Shown: in pieces, positions 16,447 through 26,400 of the stretch | Layout: each line of letters starts with the position of its first letter | Numbering within the stretch: the first letter of the stretch is position 1 | Assembly: GCA_002342035.1 (NCBI GenBank) | Contig: DDPE01000090.1 | Coordinates: 1 to 64,000 of the forward strand | DNA from: Asticcacaulis sp. UBA2476 | Lineage (GTDB): Bacteria > Pseudomonadota > Alphaproteobacteria > Caulobacterales > Caulobacteraceae | DNA length: 64,000 bases | Reading direction: 5' to 3' | The notes under the pieces: generated by a model | Told to the model about the DNA's origin: nothing | The model's database searches: none | What the model saw: the letters and a program-made list of their open reading frames with translations, nothing else | Made by a program: the position numbers and the translations under genes

Positions 16447-17691
16447 TTAAGCGGTCTTCATCAGGGCTTCGCGGATCGGCAGGAAGCGCTCATTGAACGG
16501 CAGGATCGCCGCGCCCATGGCGGCGGAGTCGACCGCCAGGGCCGCCCGTGTTACCGGCGCGATCTTGGGGACGCGATCACTCAGCTTGGCATAGGCTTCG
16601 TTCAGGCGTGCGCACAGCTTTTCGATAACCGTGGCGGGCAGCCGTCCGCCAATATAGTGGGCTTCGGGGTTTATGGCGCAACTGAGCGTCAGGAACGGAT
16701 CGTGCAGATAGGACGCGGCCTTTTCGATCCAGTCATCTATAACGCTCAAGCCTTCGGGGGGCAGATTATCGAGGTCAGCCGGGGTCGATACCGCATGGCC
16801 TGCCGCATTGAGGTGGGCGTAGAGGGCATAAAGCGATACGACGTCCTGTAAAGATGCCGGGTTTTGCGTGCCGTCCGGCGTCTGGCGCACGATCGGCAGG
16901 AACCCGATTTCACCGCTGCGGCCATGGGTGCCGCGGAAATAGTGGCCATTGATGACCAGCCCGCCACCCAGACCGGCGCTGATCAGCGTGTAGATAAAGC
17001 TGGCGGTTTGCAGGCCGTGGCCAAATTGCATTTCACCAATGGCGGCGGCCGTCGCATCGTTTTCGAGGCTGACCGGCACATTGAGGATTGGGCCAAACAA
17101 CTCAGCCACATCGATTTCCGACCAGACTTCATAGGCTTCGGGCCGGTTCGGCAAACGCACGCGACCCAGATCGTCAGGCATGCCAATACCAATACCGATC
17201 AGCCGCTCAAAATTGATCGCATGGTCATGTCTGATCTGCTCGATCGCCGCCTTGAAGAAGGCCACGACCTCATCGGGCATGGCGAAATGGACTTCGCGTG
17301 AAATGCGGGCGCGAACCTTGCCTTCAAAATCGAGGGCGACCACGGCGATGTGGTCACGGTCGATGTTCAGGCCGATAGAAAAGGCGCCGTCCGGGTTGAC
17401 CACCAGCTTGGTCGCCGGTTGCCCCCGTCCGCCCAAAAGCCGGCCGGCTTTCAGGATCATGTTGTCATCCAGCAGGCGCTTGGTGATATTGGCGATCGCC
17501 GGCGCGGTCAGGCCGGTGATCTGCGCCAGATCGGCGCGCGTAATCGGCCCGTTGGCGCGCACGGCCTGAAGGGTGACGCGCTGGTTGTGATCGCCCGCCC
17601 GCTCAAGGTTTGTGCCCGACATACCCTCACCATAGTTGGCGGGTTTGGCGGCGCTGCGGTCAATATCGAAGCGTTCATCTGCGCTCATCAT
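16447..17691 (-). CDS. ROK-family transcriptional regulator
   Basis: About 414 residues from the ATG at 17691, which has AGGAA 8 bp upstream. A winged helix-turn-helix (residues about 35-95, RADLAQITGLTAPAIANITK) precedes a ROK sugar-kinase fold with ENDATAAAIGE and GLGGGLVINGHYFRG. The usual zinc-binding CxCGxxGC motif is absent, the region reading GEIGFLPIV and then cysteine-free. So it is a sugar-responsive repressor or activator without a kinase-type zinc site. The target genes are not visible in the neighbourhood; autoregulation is possible. Confidence 0.85.
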   Translation of the reverse strand: MMSADERFDIDRSAAKPANYGEGMSGTNLERAGDHNQRVTLQAVRANGPITRADLAQITGLTAPAIANITKRLLDDNMILKAGRLLGGRGQPATKLVVNPDGAFSIGLNIDRDHIAVVALDFEGKVRARISREVHFAMPDEVVAFFKAAIEQIRHDHAINFERLIGIGIGMPDDLGRVRLPNRPEAYEVWSEIDVAELFGPILNVPVSLENDATAAAIGEMQFGHGLQTASFIYTLISAGLGGGLVINGHYFRGTHGRSGEIGFLPIVRQTPDGTQNPASLQDVVSLYALYAHLNAAGHAVSTPADLDNLPPEGLSVIDDWIEKAASYLHDPFLTLSCAINPEAHYIGGRLPATVIEKLCARLNEAYAKLSDRVPKIAPVTRAALAVDSAAMGAAILPFNERFLPIREALMKTA

Positions 17692-17727
17692 CGGGGTTCC
17701 TGTCGAAAATGCGCGACTCAACCAAGT

Positions 17728-17743
17728 GTTTCGTTACTGAAAC
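17728..17743. promoter_or_regulatory. candidate operator upstream of the ROK regulator
   Basis: Inverted repeat GTTTC (17728-17732) and GAAAC (17739-17743) with a 6 bp centre, 37 bp upstream of the ROK start codon. Position fits autoregulation, but a 5 bp arm is weak evidence. Confidence 0.3.
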
Positions 17744-17929
17744 GCTTTTACAGTATGCATCCCTGATCGCAAAAGGGCCATTGAAACAATATTTTAAAGC
17801 ACACCTTTTGAGCACGGATCATGTGCAGGGCACCTTAATCTCAGGTAGGTTTCCTGTATATTGATTTATATTAAAGAAAATTGAAATATTTAATTTGACA
17901 TTCGGGCCAATAGGGCGCTTTTTTAACCT

Positions 17930-18096
17930 CGCGGGGTAGCGGATCACGGTGTATCGGATCGGCGACGTCCCTCGAATTTAAGGTTTTGGAATGTTTTCTA
18001 AGCCTTGATCCTGGAGTGATGTCACGCGTTTTTGTGACGCTCACACCTTCCAAACTACGCCCGCTGACCCGGTTCCCTCAGTCAGCGGGTTTTTTG
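17930..18096 (+). ncRNA. candidate small RNA ending in an intrinsic terminator
   Basis: The 560 bp between the divergent ROK and oxygenase genes has no credible ORF, yet contains a strong plus-strand terminator at 18060-18096. Just upstream, TTGGAA and TTCCAA (about 17984-18055) enclose an inner stem built from GTGATGTCAC and GTGACGCTCAC, so the region is a compact multi-stem structure. A TTGACA at 17895-17900 could be a -35 box, but no good -10 is seen and the 5' end is unknown. No family recognised. Confidence 0.45.
18060..18096 (+). terminator. intrinsic terminator of the candidate small RNA
   Basis: CCCGCTGAC at 18060-18068 and GTCAGCGGG at 18081-18089 form a 9 bp perfect stem followed by TTTTTT. 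No protein gene lies upstream on this strand for 1.6 kb. Confidence 0.85.
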
Positions 18097-18253
18097 CGTC
18101 CATAAAGGCACAGGTTCTGGTAAAAGCGCCGATAAAGACGCATCGGGGTAAGGCCTGAGCGAATGTTTGAGATTTTGAAACACGCCAGTGTCATGATCAC
18201 GCGGTGTAAAGTTCGCTTTCGACCATGGGGCCTGAACCCGGAGGGTTGTTACG

Positions 18254-18973
18254 ATGAACGATATGTTTCAGGGGCTTTCGATAGCCGACATAGATGCGGT
18301 GGTGCGCTCGATCGAAACCCTGGGCTACGGCGTCATTAAAAATGGCTTGTCCGAGGCGGTGCTGGCGAAAACTTGCCGGTTCGTCGAAGACCGCGTGCGC
18401 GCTAATCACGGTGAGTATCTGCACTTCACCGGGGCTGAGGCCGTCGCGGGTACGCTGTTGCAGGACCTGTCTGAGAGTAAGAATTTCCAGAATGTATGCC
18501 GCTCAATCTATGAGCGCGGCGTGTCACCTTCGCCGCCGCCACCCCGGTTTCATATGGTTCTGCGCTGTCTGGCCGGGGCCAGCGGGCAAAGACATGCCTA
18601 TTATTTCCATTATGATTCTTATGTGCTAACGGCGCTGGCCCCGGTCATTATTCCGACTGAGGGGCAGACCGGCGACCTGATCCTGTTTCCCAATGTCCGC
18701 CGGATACGCAGGCACTATGTGACCAATCTGTTTGACAAGATTTGTCTTGATAATCCGGTCACCCAGTGGGCTCTGCGCACAGGCGTTCGAATGGGCTGGC
18801 TTAAGCCGATCCGCCTTAAGATGGAGCCGGGCAACATCTATCTGTTCTGGGGCTGCCGGACCCTGCATACCAATGAACCGTGTGATCCGGATAAAATCCG
18901 CTCAACGGCCCTGATGCACTATGCCGATCCCCATGCCCATAGCTGGCTGCGGCAGAAACTGGGGCGGGCTTAG
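18254..18973 (+). CDS. putative 2-oxoglutarate/Fe(II) oxygenase-like protein
   Basis: 239 residues, GGAGGG 10 bp before the ATG. A central HYD motif (YYFHYDSYVL), a later histidine in RTLHTNEPC and a following arginine in DKIRSTALMHY fit the H-x-D...H...R facial triad and 2-oxoglutarate site of double-stranded beta-helix oxygenases. The family is not closer defined, so substrate and pathway are unknown. Its 3' end overlaps the convergent alpha-E gene by 4 bp. Confidence 0.55.
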   Translation: MNDMFQGLSIADIDAVVRSIETLGYGVIKNGLSEAVLAKTCRFVEDRVRANHGEYLHFTGAEAVAGTLLQDLSESKNFQNVCRSIYERGVSPSPPPPRFHMVLRCLAGASGQRHAYYFHYDSYVLTALAPVIIPTEGQTGDLILFPNVRRIRRHYVTNLFDKICLDNPVTQWALRTGVRMGWLKPIRLKMEPGNIYLFWGCRTLHTNEPCDPDKIRSTALMHYADPHAHSWLRQKLGRA

Positions 18974-19917
18974 GCCTTGGCTTCCGGGTCGAAATAGTTC
19001 TCAAAGATCGCCGTATCGACAAGGTTCAGATTATACTGAAAGACATCGATAAATTCATGCAGGCCCGACGCGATGATGTCATCGGCTTTTGAGCCCTGAA
19101 TACTGCCAATAAGGGTTTTCATTTCCCGCATGGCCAAGGACGGCGCATCGGCATTACCGCACAGCAACCCCAGCGAAAACGCTGCCGATTCCAGCGTAAA
19201 ACTGACCGAGCGCGGAAACGCGGTCGAGAACAGCAGGAACTCGGTCACATTGCGGTAGTTGATCGAGTGATATTGCTGGCGGTACATTTCCAGCGCATCG
19301 ACCGATTTCAGCACCGCCCCCCATTGTACGGTATCATAAGGGCTGTCGATGACCTGACCGCGCGGCAGCAGCAGGAAATATTTCACGTCGATCAGGCGGG
19401 CGGTTTTATCGGCCCGCTCCAGCATTTGCCCAAGGTGGGCGAACTGCCAGCTCTGGTCGCGCGACATGGTGTTGTTCTTAAGGCCGGTGAAGATGTAGCC
19501 ACACCGGCGCACAAACTCATAATAGTCCTGAAGGTCAGCGATCGACCGCTTACGGCTCTGGGCCTGGGTCAGGTGGTACAGTTCGTTGATCATTTCCCAC
19601 ATCTCGACCGGGATAATCTCGCGCACCGTGCGGGCATTTTCACGCGCCAGATAGATGCTGGAGATGATCGAGTTGGGGTTTTTCAGATCGAAGGTCAGGA
19701 ATTTGACGACTGATTTTTCATCGGCGACCGAATAGCGTTTGGAGAAATCCTCATCATCGCCGGAGGTGGCGATCAGCGGATACCACTGGGTCGAATCCTT
19801 ATCGAGCGACAGGTCGAGCATCAGGTGGGTGTTGACCGTGATGAAGCGCGCGACATTATCGGCGCGTTCAAGGTAGCGGCTCATCCAGTAGATCGAATTG
19901 GCGACTCTACTCAGCAT
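18970..19917 (-). CDS. alpha-E domain protein (DUF403)
   Basis: About 315 residues from the ATG at 19917, chosen because GAAGGGGG lies just upstream. The start MLSRVANSIYWMSRYLERAD is diagnostic of the alpha-E family, an all-helical protein of unknown reaction that is nearly always encoded beside a circularly permuted ATP-grasp enzyme. Here it overlaps that gene by 11 bp, so the two are translationally coupled. It is thought to be an accessory to a peptide-ligase system. Cytosolic. Confidence 0.9.
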   Translation of the reverse strand: MLSRVANSIYWMSRYLERADNVARFITVNTHLMLDLSLDKDSTQWYPLIATSGDDEDFSKRYSVADEKSVVKFLTFDLKNPNSIISSIYLARENARTVREIIPVEMWEMINELYHLTQAQSRKRSIADLQDYYEFVRRCGYIFTGLKNNTMSRDQSWQFAHLGQMLERADKTARLIDVKYFLLLPRGQVIDSPYDTVQWGAVLKSVDALEMYRQQYHSINYRNVTEFLLFSTAFPRSVSFTLESAAFSLGLLCGNADAPSLAMREMKTLIGSIQGSKADDIIASGLHEFIDVFQYNLNLVDTAIFENYFDPEAKA

Positions 19918-21376
19918 TTGCGCCCCCTTCCACAACCGTGGTGTCATCGCCTAAGACCCAGGTGTCTTTGGAGCCGCCACCCTGAGACGAATTGACCACC
20001 AGCGAGCCTTTTTTGAGCGCAACCCGCGTCAGGCCGCCGGGCAGGGTGAATATCTCTTCGCCGTACAGCGAATAGGGGCGGAAATCGACGTGGCGGCCCT
20101 CAATGGCGTTACCCACAAGTGTCGGCGCGCGTGACAGTCTCAGCGTTGGCTGAGCGATATATTCGCGCGGCTTGGCCTTGATCAGGGCGGCGAACTCTTT
20201 CTGTTCGGCCTTGGTCGATTTTGGCCCGATCAGCATCCCATACCCGCCCGACAGGTTGACGGCCTTGACCACCAGCTTATCGAGGTTAGCCAGAACGTAT
20301 TCGCGCTCTTTATCGTCCTCGCAGATATAGGTCGGGACATTGTTGGCGATCGGCTCTTCGTCGAGGTAATATTTAATGATCTTAGGGACATAGGCATAGA
20401 TCGCCTTATCGTCGGCAATGCCGGTGCCAGGTGCATTGGCCAGCGAGACATGGCCCATCCGGTAGCATCGCATCAGCCCTGGCACACCTAAGACTGACTC
20501 CGGCCGGAAGGTTTCCGGGTCCATAAATTCATCATCAATCCGGCGATAAATAACATCGACTTTTTTCAAGCCCCGCGTCGTGCGCATCCACACATAGTCG
20601 TCCTTGACGATCAGGTCGGAGCCCTGCGCGAGTGGCACACCCATTTGCTGGGCAAGGTAAGCGTGCTCGAAATAGGCACTGTTATAAATGCCGGGGGTGA
20701 GGACGATGATGTTGGGGTCTTCGACGCCTTCGGGGGCAATGAATTTCAGCGTCCGGTACAGGTGATCGCCGTAGTCGGAGACCGGACGCACCTTCATCGA
20801 CTGGAAAATATGCGGCAGGATGCGTTTCAGCACCGCCCGGTTTTCCAGCACATAGGAAATCCCCGACGGGCAGCGCAGATTGTCCTCCAGCACGTAAAAC
20901 TCACCGTCGCCGGCGCGCACAAAATCGGTGCCGGAAATGTGCGTCCACACGCCCTTGGGCGGCTTTAAGCCCTCGCACGGTTTAAGGTAACAGGACGAGG
21001 AGAAAATCAGCTCGCGCGGGACAATGCCGTCCTTGAGAATCTTCTGGTCATTATAGATGTCCTGAATGAACAGGTTGAGCGCATAGATGCGCTGCTTGAT
21101 GCCGCGCTCCAGCCGGTCCCAATCGGAGGCGGCCACCATACGCGGTATGATGTCAAACGGCAGGATCTTCTCCGTACCCTTCTTGTCGCCATAGACGTTG
21201 AAGGTATTGCCGGACTGATAGAGAATATCTTCTGCCCATTTTTGCTTGCGCTTAAGTTCTGCCTTACTCAAGGCGTCGATCTGTTTGACCAGGGGGGAGG
21301 CGGCATCGTGCGCCACGCCGTCCCCTTTGAACAGTTCGTCATAGAACCCACCGGTCTGATACGCCTCTAAAGCCAT
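19907..21376 (-). CDS. circularly permuted ATP-grasp protein (DUF404/DUF407)
   Basis: 489 residues. Recognisable stretches are KKGTEKILPFDIIPRMV, LVVKAVNLSGGYGMLIGP (the lysine and glycine-rich nucleotide loop) and HVDFRPYSLYGEEIFTLPGGLTRVA. The family is predicted to ligate amino acids or peptides using ATP; no product is known. It sits second in an operon after the amidotransferase-transglutaminase fusion and before the alpha-E gene. Confidence 0.9.
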   Translation of the reverse strand: MALEAYQTGGFYDELFKGDGVAHDAASPLVKQIDALSKAELKRKQKWAEDILYQSGNTFNVYGDKKGTEKILPFDIIPRMVAASDWDRLERGIKQRIYALNLFIQDIYNDQKILKDGIVPRELIFSSSCYLKPCEGLKPPKGVWTHISGTDFVRAGDGEFYVLEDNLRCPSGISYVLENRAVLKRILPHIFQSMKVRPVSDYGDHLYRTLKFIAPEGVEDPNIIVLTPGIYNSAYFEHAYLAQQMGVPLAQGSDLIVKDDYVWMRTTRGLKKVDVIYRRIDDEFMDPETFRPESVLGVPGLMRCYRMGHVSLANAPGTGIADDKAIYAYVPKIIKYYLDEEPIANNVPTYICEDDKEREYVLANLDKLVVKAVNLSGGYGMLIGPKSTKAEQKEFAALIKAKPREYIAQPTLRLSRAPTLVGNAIEGRHVDFRPYSLYGEEIFTLPGGLTRVALKKGSLVVNSSQGGGSKDTWVLGDDTTVVEGGANAE

Positions 21377-21419
21377 GTTAAATCCCCTGCTGGCTTTTGA
21401 AAGTTAAGTCTTAGGTCTC

Positions 21420-23309
21420 TTAGGTCTGAAACACCTCGTTCATCGTCACCTGAACTCGAAGTCTTTCCTTGCCGCCGCCACGATATATAGTGCCCGATGT
21501 AGGCGTGGCGTCGAGGTAGTTGCGGCCGCAGGCGACGCGGATATGATCCTGCGTCACCATGATGCCGTTGGTCGGGTCGAACCCGCGCCAGCCGATATAC
21601 GGAATATAGACTTCGGCCCAGGCGTGGGAGGCATCGGACTGAATCTTATTCTCGTAGTTGGCGCCGGTGTAGATATAGCCCATCCGGTAGCGCGCCGGCA
21701 CGCCCAAAAGCCGCGCCAGACAGATGAACAAATTGGCGAAATCCTGACAGACGCCTTTGCGCGACGCATAGACATCAAACGGCGTCGTCGACAGCGAGGT
21801 CGAGCCCGGAATATAGCTGAAATCGCGATAGATGGTCTGATTGATATCGTTCAGGGTTTCCATCAGGTTGCGGCCATTGCGCTCAGAAAAACTCTGAGCA
21901 TAGATCATCAGCTCTGAAATCTGAGTTTCCGGCATTTCCAGCAAGAGCATGTAGGGCTCCATCATCTGGTTCTGCCACGGCATCCACGAAATCGGGATGG
22001 TCGCCTGACGGCGGGCATGGCGGTAATCATCAGGCGGCGACGCGTAGATTTTAACCAGAGAGCGCGCGCTGACCGTCAGGGACTTATAGGGTTTGATGAT
22101 CGAATAGTGGATGTTCTGATTGCCGAACACATCCTCAAAGCGCACGTCCTCACCTTCGACCGACAGGCTCAAGGTTGAGTGGATGACTTCCTGGGTTTGA
22201 TCCTCAACCGGCAGCAGGCGGAAAATATGGGTCGAATGTTCCACCAGCTTTTCATACGAATACTCGGTCGAGTGAACGAGGTCATACAGCCGGAACATCA
22301 GCGGGCTGCCGTCCGGAGTCTGGGTGATCGAGCGGGTGTTGATGACGTATTTTGAGACATTGCCCATCTGCTGAAGCGACTGGGCGATCGAGAGTTGCTG
22401 CGATTGGGCCTGAGCCTCATTAAAGCCGCGACTACGCAAAGCGGCGGTGGCTGTGGGGGCGACTTGCTGGCTGGCTGGCGTCGTCTTGGGTTTAACCGCG
22501 TCCTTATTGGTCCAGACCATAGATCCGCGCCGGGCGATGATTAACTGGCCGCCCTGCATCTTCGTCCACTCACCCGTCTGAAACGGTGAGGAAGAAAACA
22601 CTAACGCCGTGCGGAACGTATCGCGCGGGTTGGAAATGGCAAAGGAGGCGGCGTCCGAGGTGAAGGCTTCGTCTTCGTGTGGCGGCTTAAGGCGGCTATA
22701 GTACAGTTCGGACTGGGAGTTGGAGCCGTAAAATACGCACAGGGTCACGCCGTCGGATATGGCCATGTCGGCCGAGCCCAGATCGTCAAGCTGCCCGAAC
22801 CAGCCGCTCAGCGTCTTATGATCGACCTCAGCCAGGGTGCGGGCTCCGGCGTCCTGTATCCGGCCCAGTAAAAACACTAGCGCCAGCTCAGAATCGGTGC
22901 GGCCCAGCGGTTCAAGAAAAATGGATTTGTTATGGTGCAGCTTGGACAAGGCGTTTTTGTCAAGATTGCCATTGTGCATGAACACCCAGTCCTGCCCCGC
23001 AAAGGAGCGGGTGAACGGCTGGGTCTCAAGGTGGGTATAGCCTGACGCCGCGCCGCGCACCTTGCAGAAAAAGATGGTCGAGCGGAACCCTTCCCAGTCG
23101 CTCATCGCGTCCTTGAGGGAGGTGGTATCGCGGGCGGCGGGGTCTTTGGCGACCATGGCCGCGCGGGTATCGGCCGGATACCAGGCCAGTCCCCAGCCGT
23201 GAGTGTGGTCACCTTTTTGCGGGCCAGCGCGAAATTTCAGGTCTATGGTCGGTGACGATAAGCCATCGAAACTAAAGGCCAAAATGTCGGATGAGATGTC
23301 ACTTAACAA
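21420..23309 (-). CDS. class II glutamine-amidotransferase-like / transglutaminase-like fusion protein
   Basis: 629 residues with a TTG start at 23309; AAGAGGA about 7 bp upstream supports it. Residues 1-270 resemble class II glutamine amidotransferases (HGWGLAWYP, FMHNGNL, GRTDSELAL), but the catalytic N-terminal cysteine is missing: serine stands where it should be (near residue 7) and the chain has extra residues before it. Residues about 330-629 are a bacterial transglutaminase-like protease fold with Cys in RKGVCQDFANLF, His in DASHAWAEVY and Asp in FDPTNG. The first domain may be a non-catalytic fold; the second looks intact. Confidence 0.85.
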   Translation of the reverse strand: MLSDISSDILAFSFDGLSSPTIDLKFRAGPQKGDHTHGWGLAWYPADTRAAMVAKDPAARDTTSLKDAMSDWEGFRSTIFFCKVRGAASGYTHLETQPFTRSFAGQDWVFMHNGNLDKNALSKLHHNKSIFLEPLGRTDSELALVFLLGRIQDAGARTLAEVDHKTLSGWFGQLDDLGSADMAISDGVTLCVFYGSNSQSELYYSRLKPPHEDEAFTSDAASFAISNPRDTFRTALVFSSSPFQTGEWTKMQGGQLIIARRGSMVWTNKDAVKPKTTPASQQVAPTATAALRSRGFNEAQAQSQQLSIAQSLQQMGNVSKYVINTRSITQTPDGSPLMFRLYDLVHSTEYSYEKLVEHSTHIFRLLPVEDQTQEVIHSTLSLSVEGEDVRFEDVFGNQNIHYSIIKPYKSLTVSARSLVKIYASPPDDYRHARRQATIPISWMPWQNQMMEPYMLLLEMPETQISELMIYAQSFSERNGRNLMETLNDINQTIYRDFSYIPGSTSLSTTPFDVYASRKGVCQDFANLFICLARLLGVPARYRMGYIYTGANYENKIQSDASHAWAEVYIPYIGWRGFDPTNGIMVTQDHIRVACGRNYLDATPTSGTIYRGGGKERLRVQVTMNEVFQT

Positions 23310-23402
23310 TTTTTATCCTCTTGCCGCAATGCAACTAGACTTTTTTGCGATGCGGTTGTCTAGTCCCTGATGAGCGTATGGTTACAATTTTTTTTCGGAT
23401 TC

Positions 23403-23418
23403 GTAACGGGCCTGTTAC
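23403..23418. promoter_or_regulatory. inverted repeat in the divergent promoter of the amidoligase cluster
   Basis: GTAAC (23403-23407) and GTTAC (23414-23418) around a 6 bp centre, flanked by a direct repeat of GATTCGTRAC 22 bp apart. A further ACTAGAC/GTCTAGT pair lies at about 23334-23365. Candidate regulator sites; nothing identifies the regulator. Confidence 0.35.
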
Positions 23419-23455
23419 AGATTCGTGACGCGAACACAGTTTAAAGGTTAAATCT

Positions 23456-26400
23456 ATGGGAATCCTGACGGCGCTGCATCACGTCACCGATTATCGCTAT
23501 GATCGGCCCATTCAACTGGGGATGCAAACGATCAGATTGCGACCCGCCCCGCACGCCAAGGCCAATGTTCAGTCCTATGCCTTAAAGATCGAGCCCGCCA
23601 ATCATTTTATTAACTGGCAGCAGGACCCGTTCGGCAACTATCTGGCGCGGATTGTGTTTCCGGAAAAGACCAGCCATTTCCGGGTCGAGGTCGATCTGGT
23701 GTCCGAAATCAAGGTCTTCAACCCGTTCGATTTCTTCCTTGAGCCTTCGGCAGAGAAAATCCCGTTCGTCTATGATCCGGCCCTGAAAGAAGAGCTGGCG
23801 CCGTACCTTGAGATCAAGGATTCCGACCCACTGTTGATGAGCTATGTCAACGGCATTTCCGATGATCCCATCCCGACCATCGACTATCTGGTGGCGCTTA
23901 ATCAAAAGCTGAACGGCGATCTGGGCTACACCATCCGCATGGAACCGGGCGTGCAGTCGAGTGCGGAAACGCTAACGCTCAAAAGCGGATCATGCCGAGA
24001 CATGGCCTGGCTAATGTGCCAGATTCTGCGCCACAAAGGGCTGGCGACGCGCTTTGCGTCCGGCTACCTGATCCAGTTGAAAGCCGATGTGAAATCGCTG
24101 GACGGGCCATCGGGCACGGATCACGACTTTACCGACCTTCATGCGTGGTGCGAGGTCTATCTGCCGGGGGCAGGCTGGATCGGGCTTGATCCGACGTCGG
24201 GCCTGTTTACCGGCGAAGGCCATATTCCGTTATGCTGTACGCCGAATCCGTCATCGGCGGCGCCCATTTCCGGCAGCCTTGAGTTCGCGCAATCGACCCT
24301 GCACCATGAGATGACGATCGAGCGCATCTATGAAAGCCGCCGGGTCACCAAGCCGTACAGCGACGGCGAATGGAAACGCATTGATGCGCTGGGCACTAAG
24401 GTCGATGAGGCGCTGACCAAACAGGACGTGCGCCTGACCATGGGCGGGGAGCCGACCTTTGTGTCGCTTGATGACCGCACCGGCGATGAGTGGCATTTTA
24501 CGGCCCTGTCGGATGCCAAGAAAAAACTGGGTTATGACCTGTTTCAGCGGCTGGCGGCCAAGTTTGCCGTGGGGGCTCTGGCGCAACATGCGCAGGGCAA
24601 GTGGTATCCGGGCGAAATCCTGCCGCGCTGGGCGATGAACATGTTCTGGCGGCTGGATAAGACGCCGATATGGCTGGATCAGACCCTGCTGGCCGACCCG
24701 GAAGCCAAAGGCGATGCTACGCCTGATGTGGCTGGACAATTCCTGCGTTATCTCGCCAACGTGTTAGGTGTAGGCAGCGATTATGTCATCCCCGCCTATG
24801 AGGACATTCCTTACCTGCTCTGGAAAGAGCAGCGCATCCCGCTGGAAGGCGAAATGCTCAAGGCCGATGTGTTTGAGGCGACCGAGCGCAAGCGGCTTCA
24901 GGCGCAACTGGATGCCAATGTGGGTAAACCGACCGGCTATGTCCTGCCGCTGGCCTTTTCGGCCAAGACTGATGGCTGGTTGTCGAATGCGTGGAAATTC
25001 CGCACCGATAAGATGATGCTGATCCCCGGTGACTCGCCGGTCGGTTTGCGGTTGCCGCTGTCGGCCTTGCCGGTGGTTGAGCCCAAGCTGGTGGCCGAGC
25101 ATGTCTTTCCGCCACGTTCGCCCTATGCCGAAGACGGAGCGCTGGCGGATGCCAAAATAAAGGTGGATGCTTACGAAAAGCTCGTTATGTCGTCTAAAAA
25201 ACAGACTGTTGACGGCCCCAATGGCCTGATCCGCAGTGCTATCTGTGCTGAGGTGCGTCAGGGAAAACTCTATCTGTTCCTGCCGCCGCTCAGCTATATC
25301 GAGCATTATCTCGATCTGATAAATGCGATTGAAGCTGTGGCTAGTGAAGTTATGGAGCCGGTCATCATTGAGGGCTATGCCCCGCCGCGCGACCACCGTG
25401 TCGAGTCGATGAGCGTCACCCCTGACCCCGGCGTGATCGAGGTTAATATCCAGCCGGCCCGCGATTGGCAGGAGCTGAAATTCATCGTCGAAACCGTCTA
25501 CGAAGAGGCGCAATCCGCCCGCCTGATTGCCGATAAGTTCATGATCGATGGCAAACGCGTCGGCACCGGCGGCGGCAACCACATCGTCATGGGCGCACAA
25601 AGGCCCGACGACAGCCCGTTTTTGCGCCGGCCCGATGTGCTGCGCTCGATGATCGCCTTCTGGCAGAACCACCCGTCGCTGTCTTACCTGTTTTCGGGCC
25701 TGTATATTGGGCCAACCTCTCAGGCTCCGCGCATCGACGAAGCCCGCCACGATTCGCTCTATGAGCTTGAAATCGCGTTCAACAGCATCCCCGATGGGCC
25801 TGATGCGGGCGATGTGCCACCGTGGCTGGTTGACCGGTTGTTGCGCAACCTGCTGGTCGATCTGACCGGTAATACCCACCGTGCCGAGTTCTGCATTGAT
25901 AAGCTTTATAGCCCCGATAGCGACCGTGGCCGTTTAGGCTTGCTGGAAATGCGCGGCTTTGAAATGTCGCCGCATCCGCAGATGAACCTCATTCAGACGT
26001 TGCTGATTCGCGCGCTGGTCGCTCTGTTCTGGAAAAAGCCCTATACCTCTAAGCTGGTGCGCTGGGGCACGATGCTGCATGACAAATACATGCTGGAACA
26101 CTATGTTCGCGAAGACCTGAATGAGGTTCTGGCGCATCTGGGGCAGGGCGGATTTAAGTTCAGCCCCGACTGGTTTGTGCCGTTCTTCGACTTCCGCTTC
26201 CCGCAGGTCGGCCATATTCAGATCGGCGATGTGACGCTGGAACTCAGGAACGCGCTGGAACCGTGGCCGGTCATGGGCGAAGAACAGTCCGGCGGCGGCA
26301 CCTCACGCGGGGTCGATTCCTCCGTTGAGCGTTTGCAGATCGCCCTCAAAGGGGCGGTGTCGTCCCAGCATGTCGTCACCTGCAATGGTCATCGTTTACC

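Noticed and set aside
16120..16851. 243-codon plus-strand frame across the end of nrsF and the ROK gene
   Set aside because: Overlaps two well-supported genes in other frames and has no ribosome site or recognisable motif.
17871..18053. 60-codon minus-strand frame in the ROK-oxygenase gap
   Set aside because: No ribosome site, unusual composition, and it lies opposite a structured candidate RNA with a terminator.
24764..25879. 371-codon minus-strand open frame inside the DUF2126 gene
   Set aside because: Composition (Gln/Arg/His-rich) is that of an antisense shadow, and the plus-strand gene there is intact with clear family motifs.
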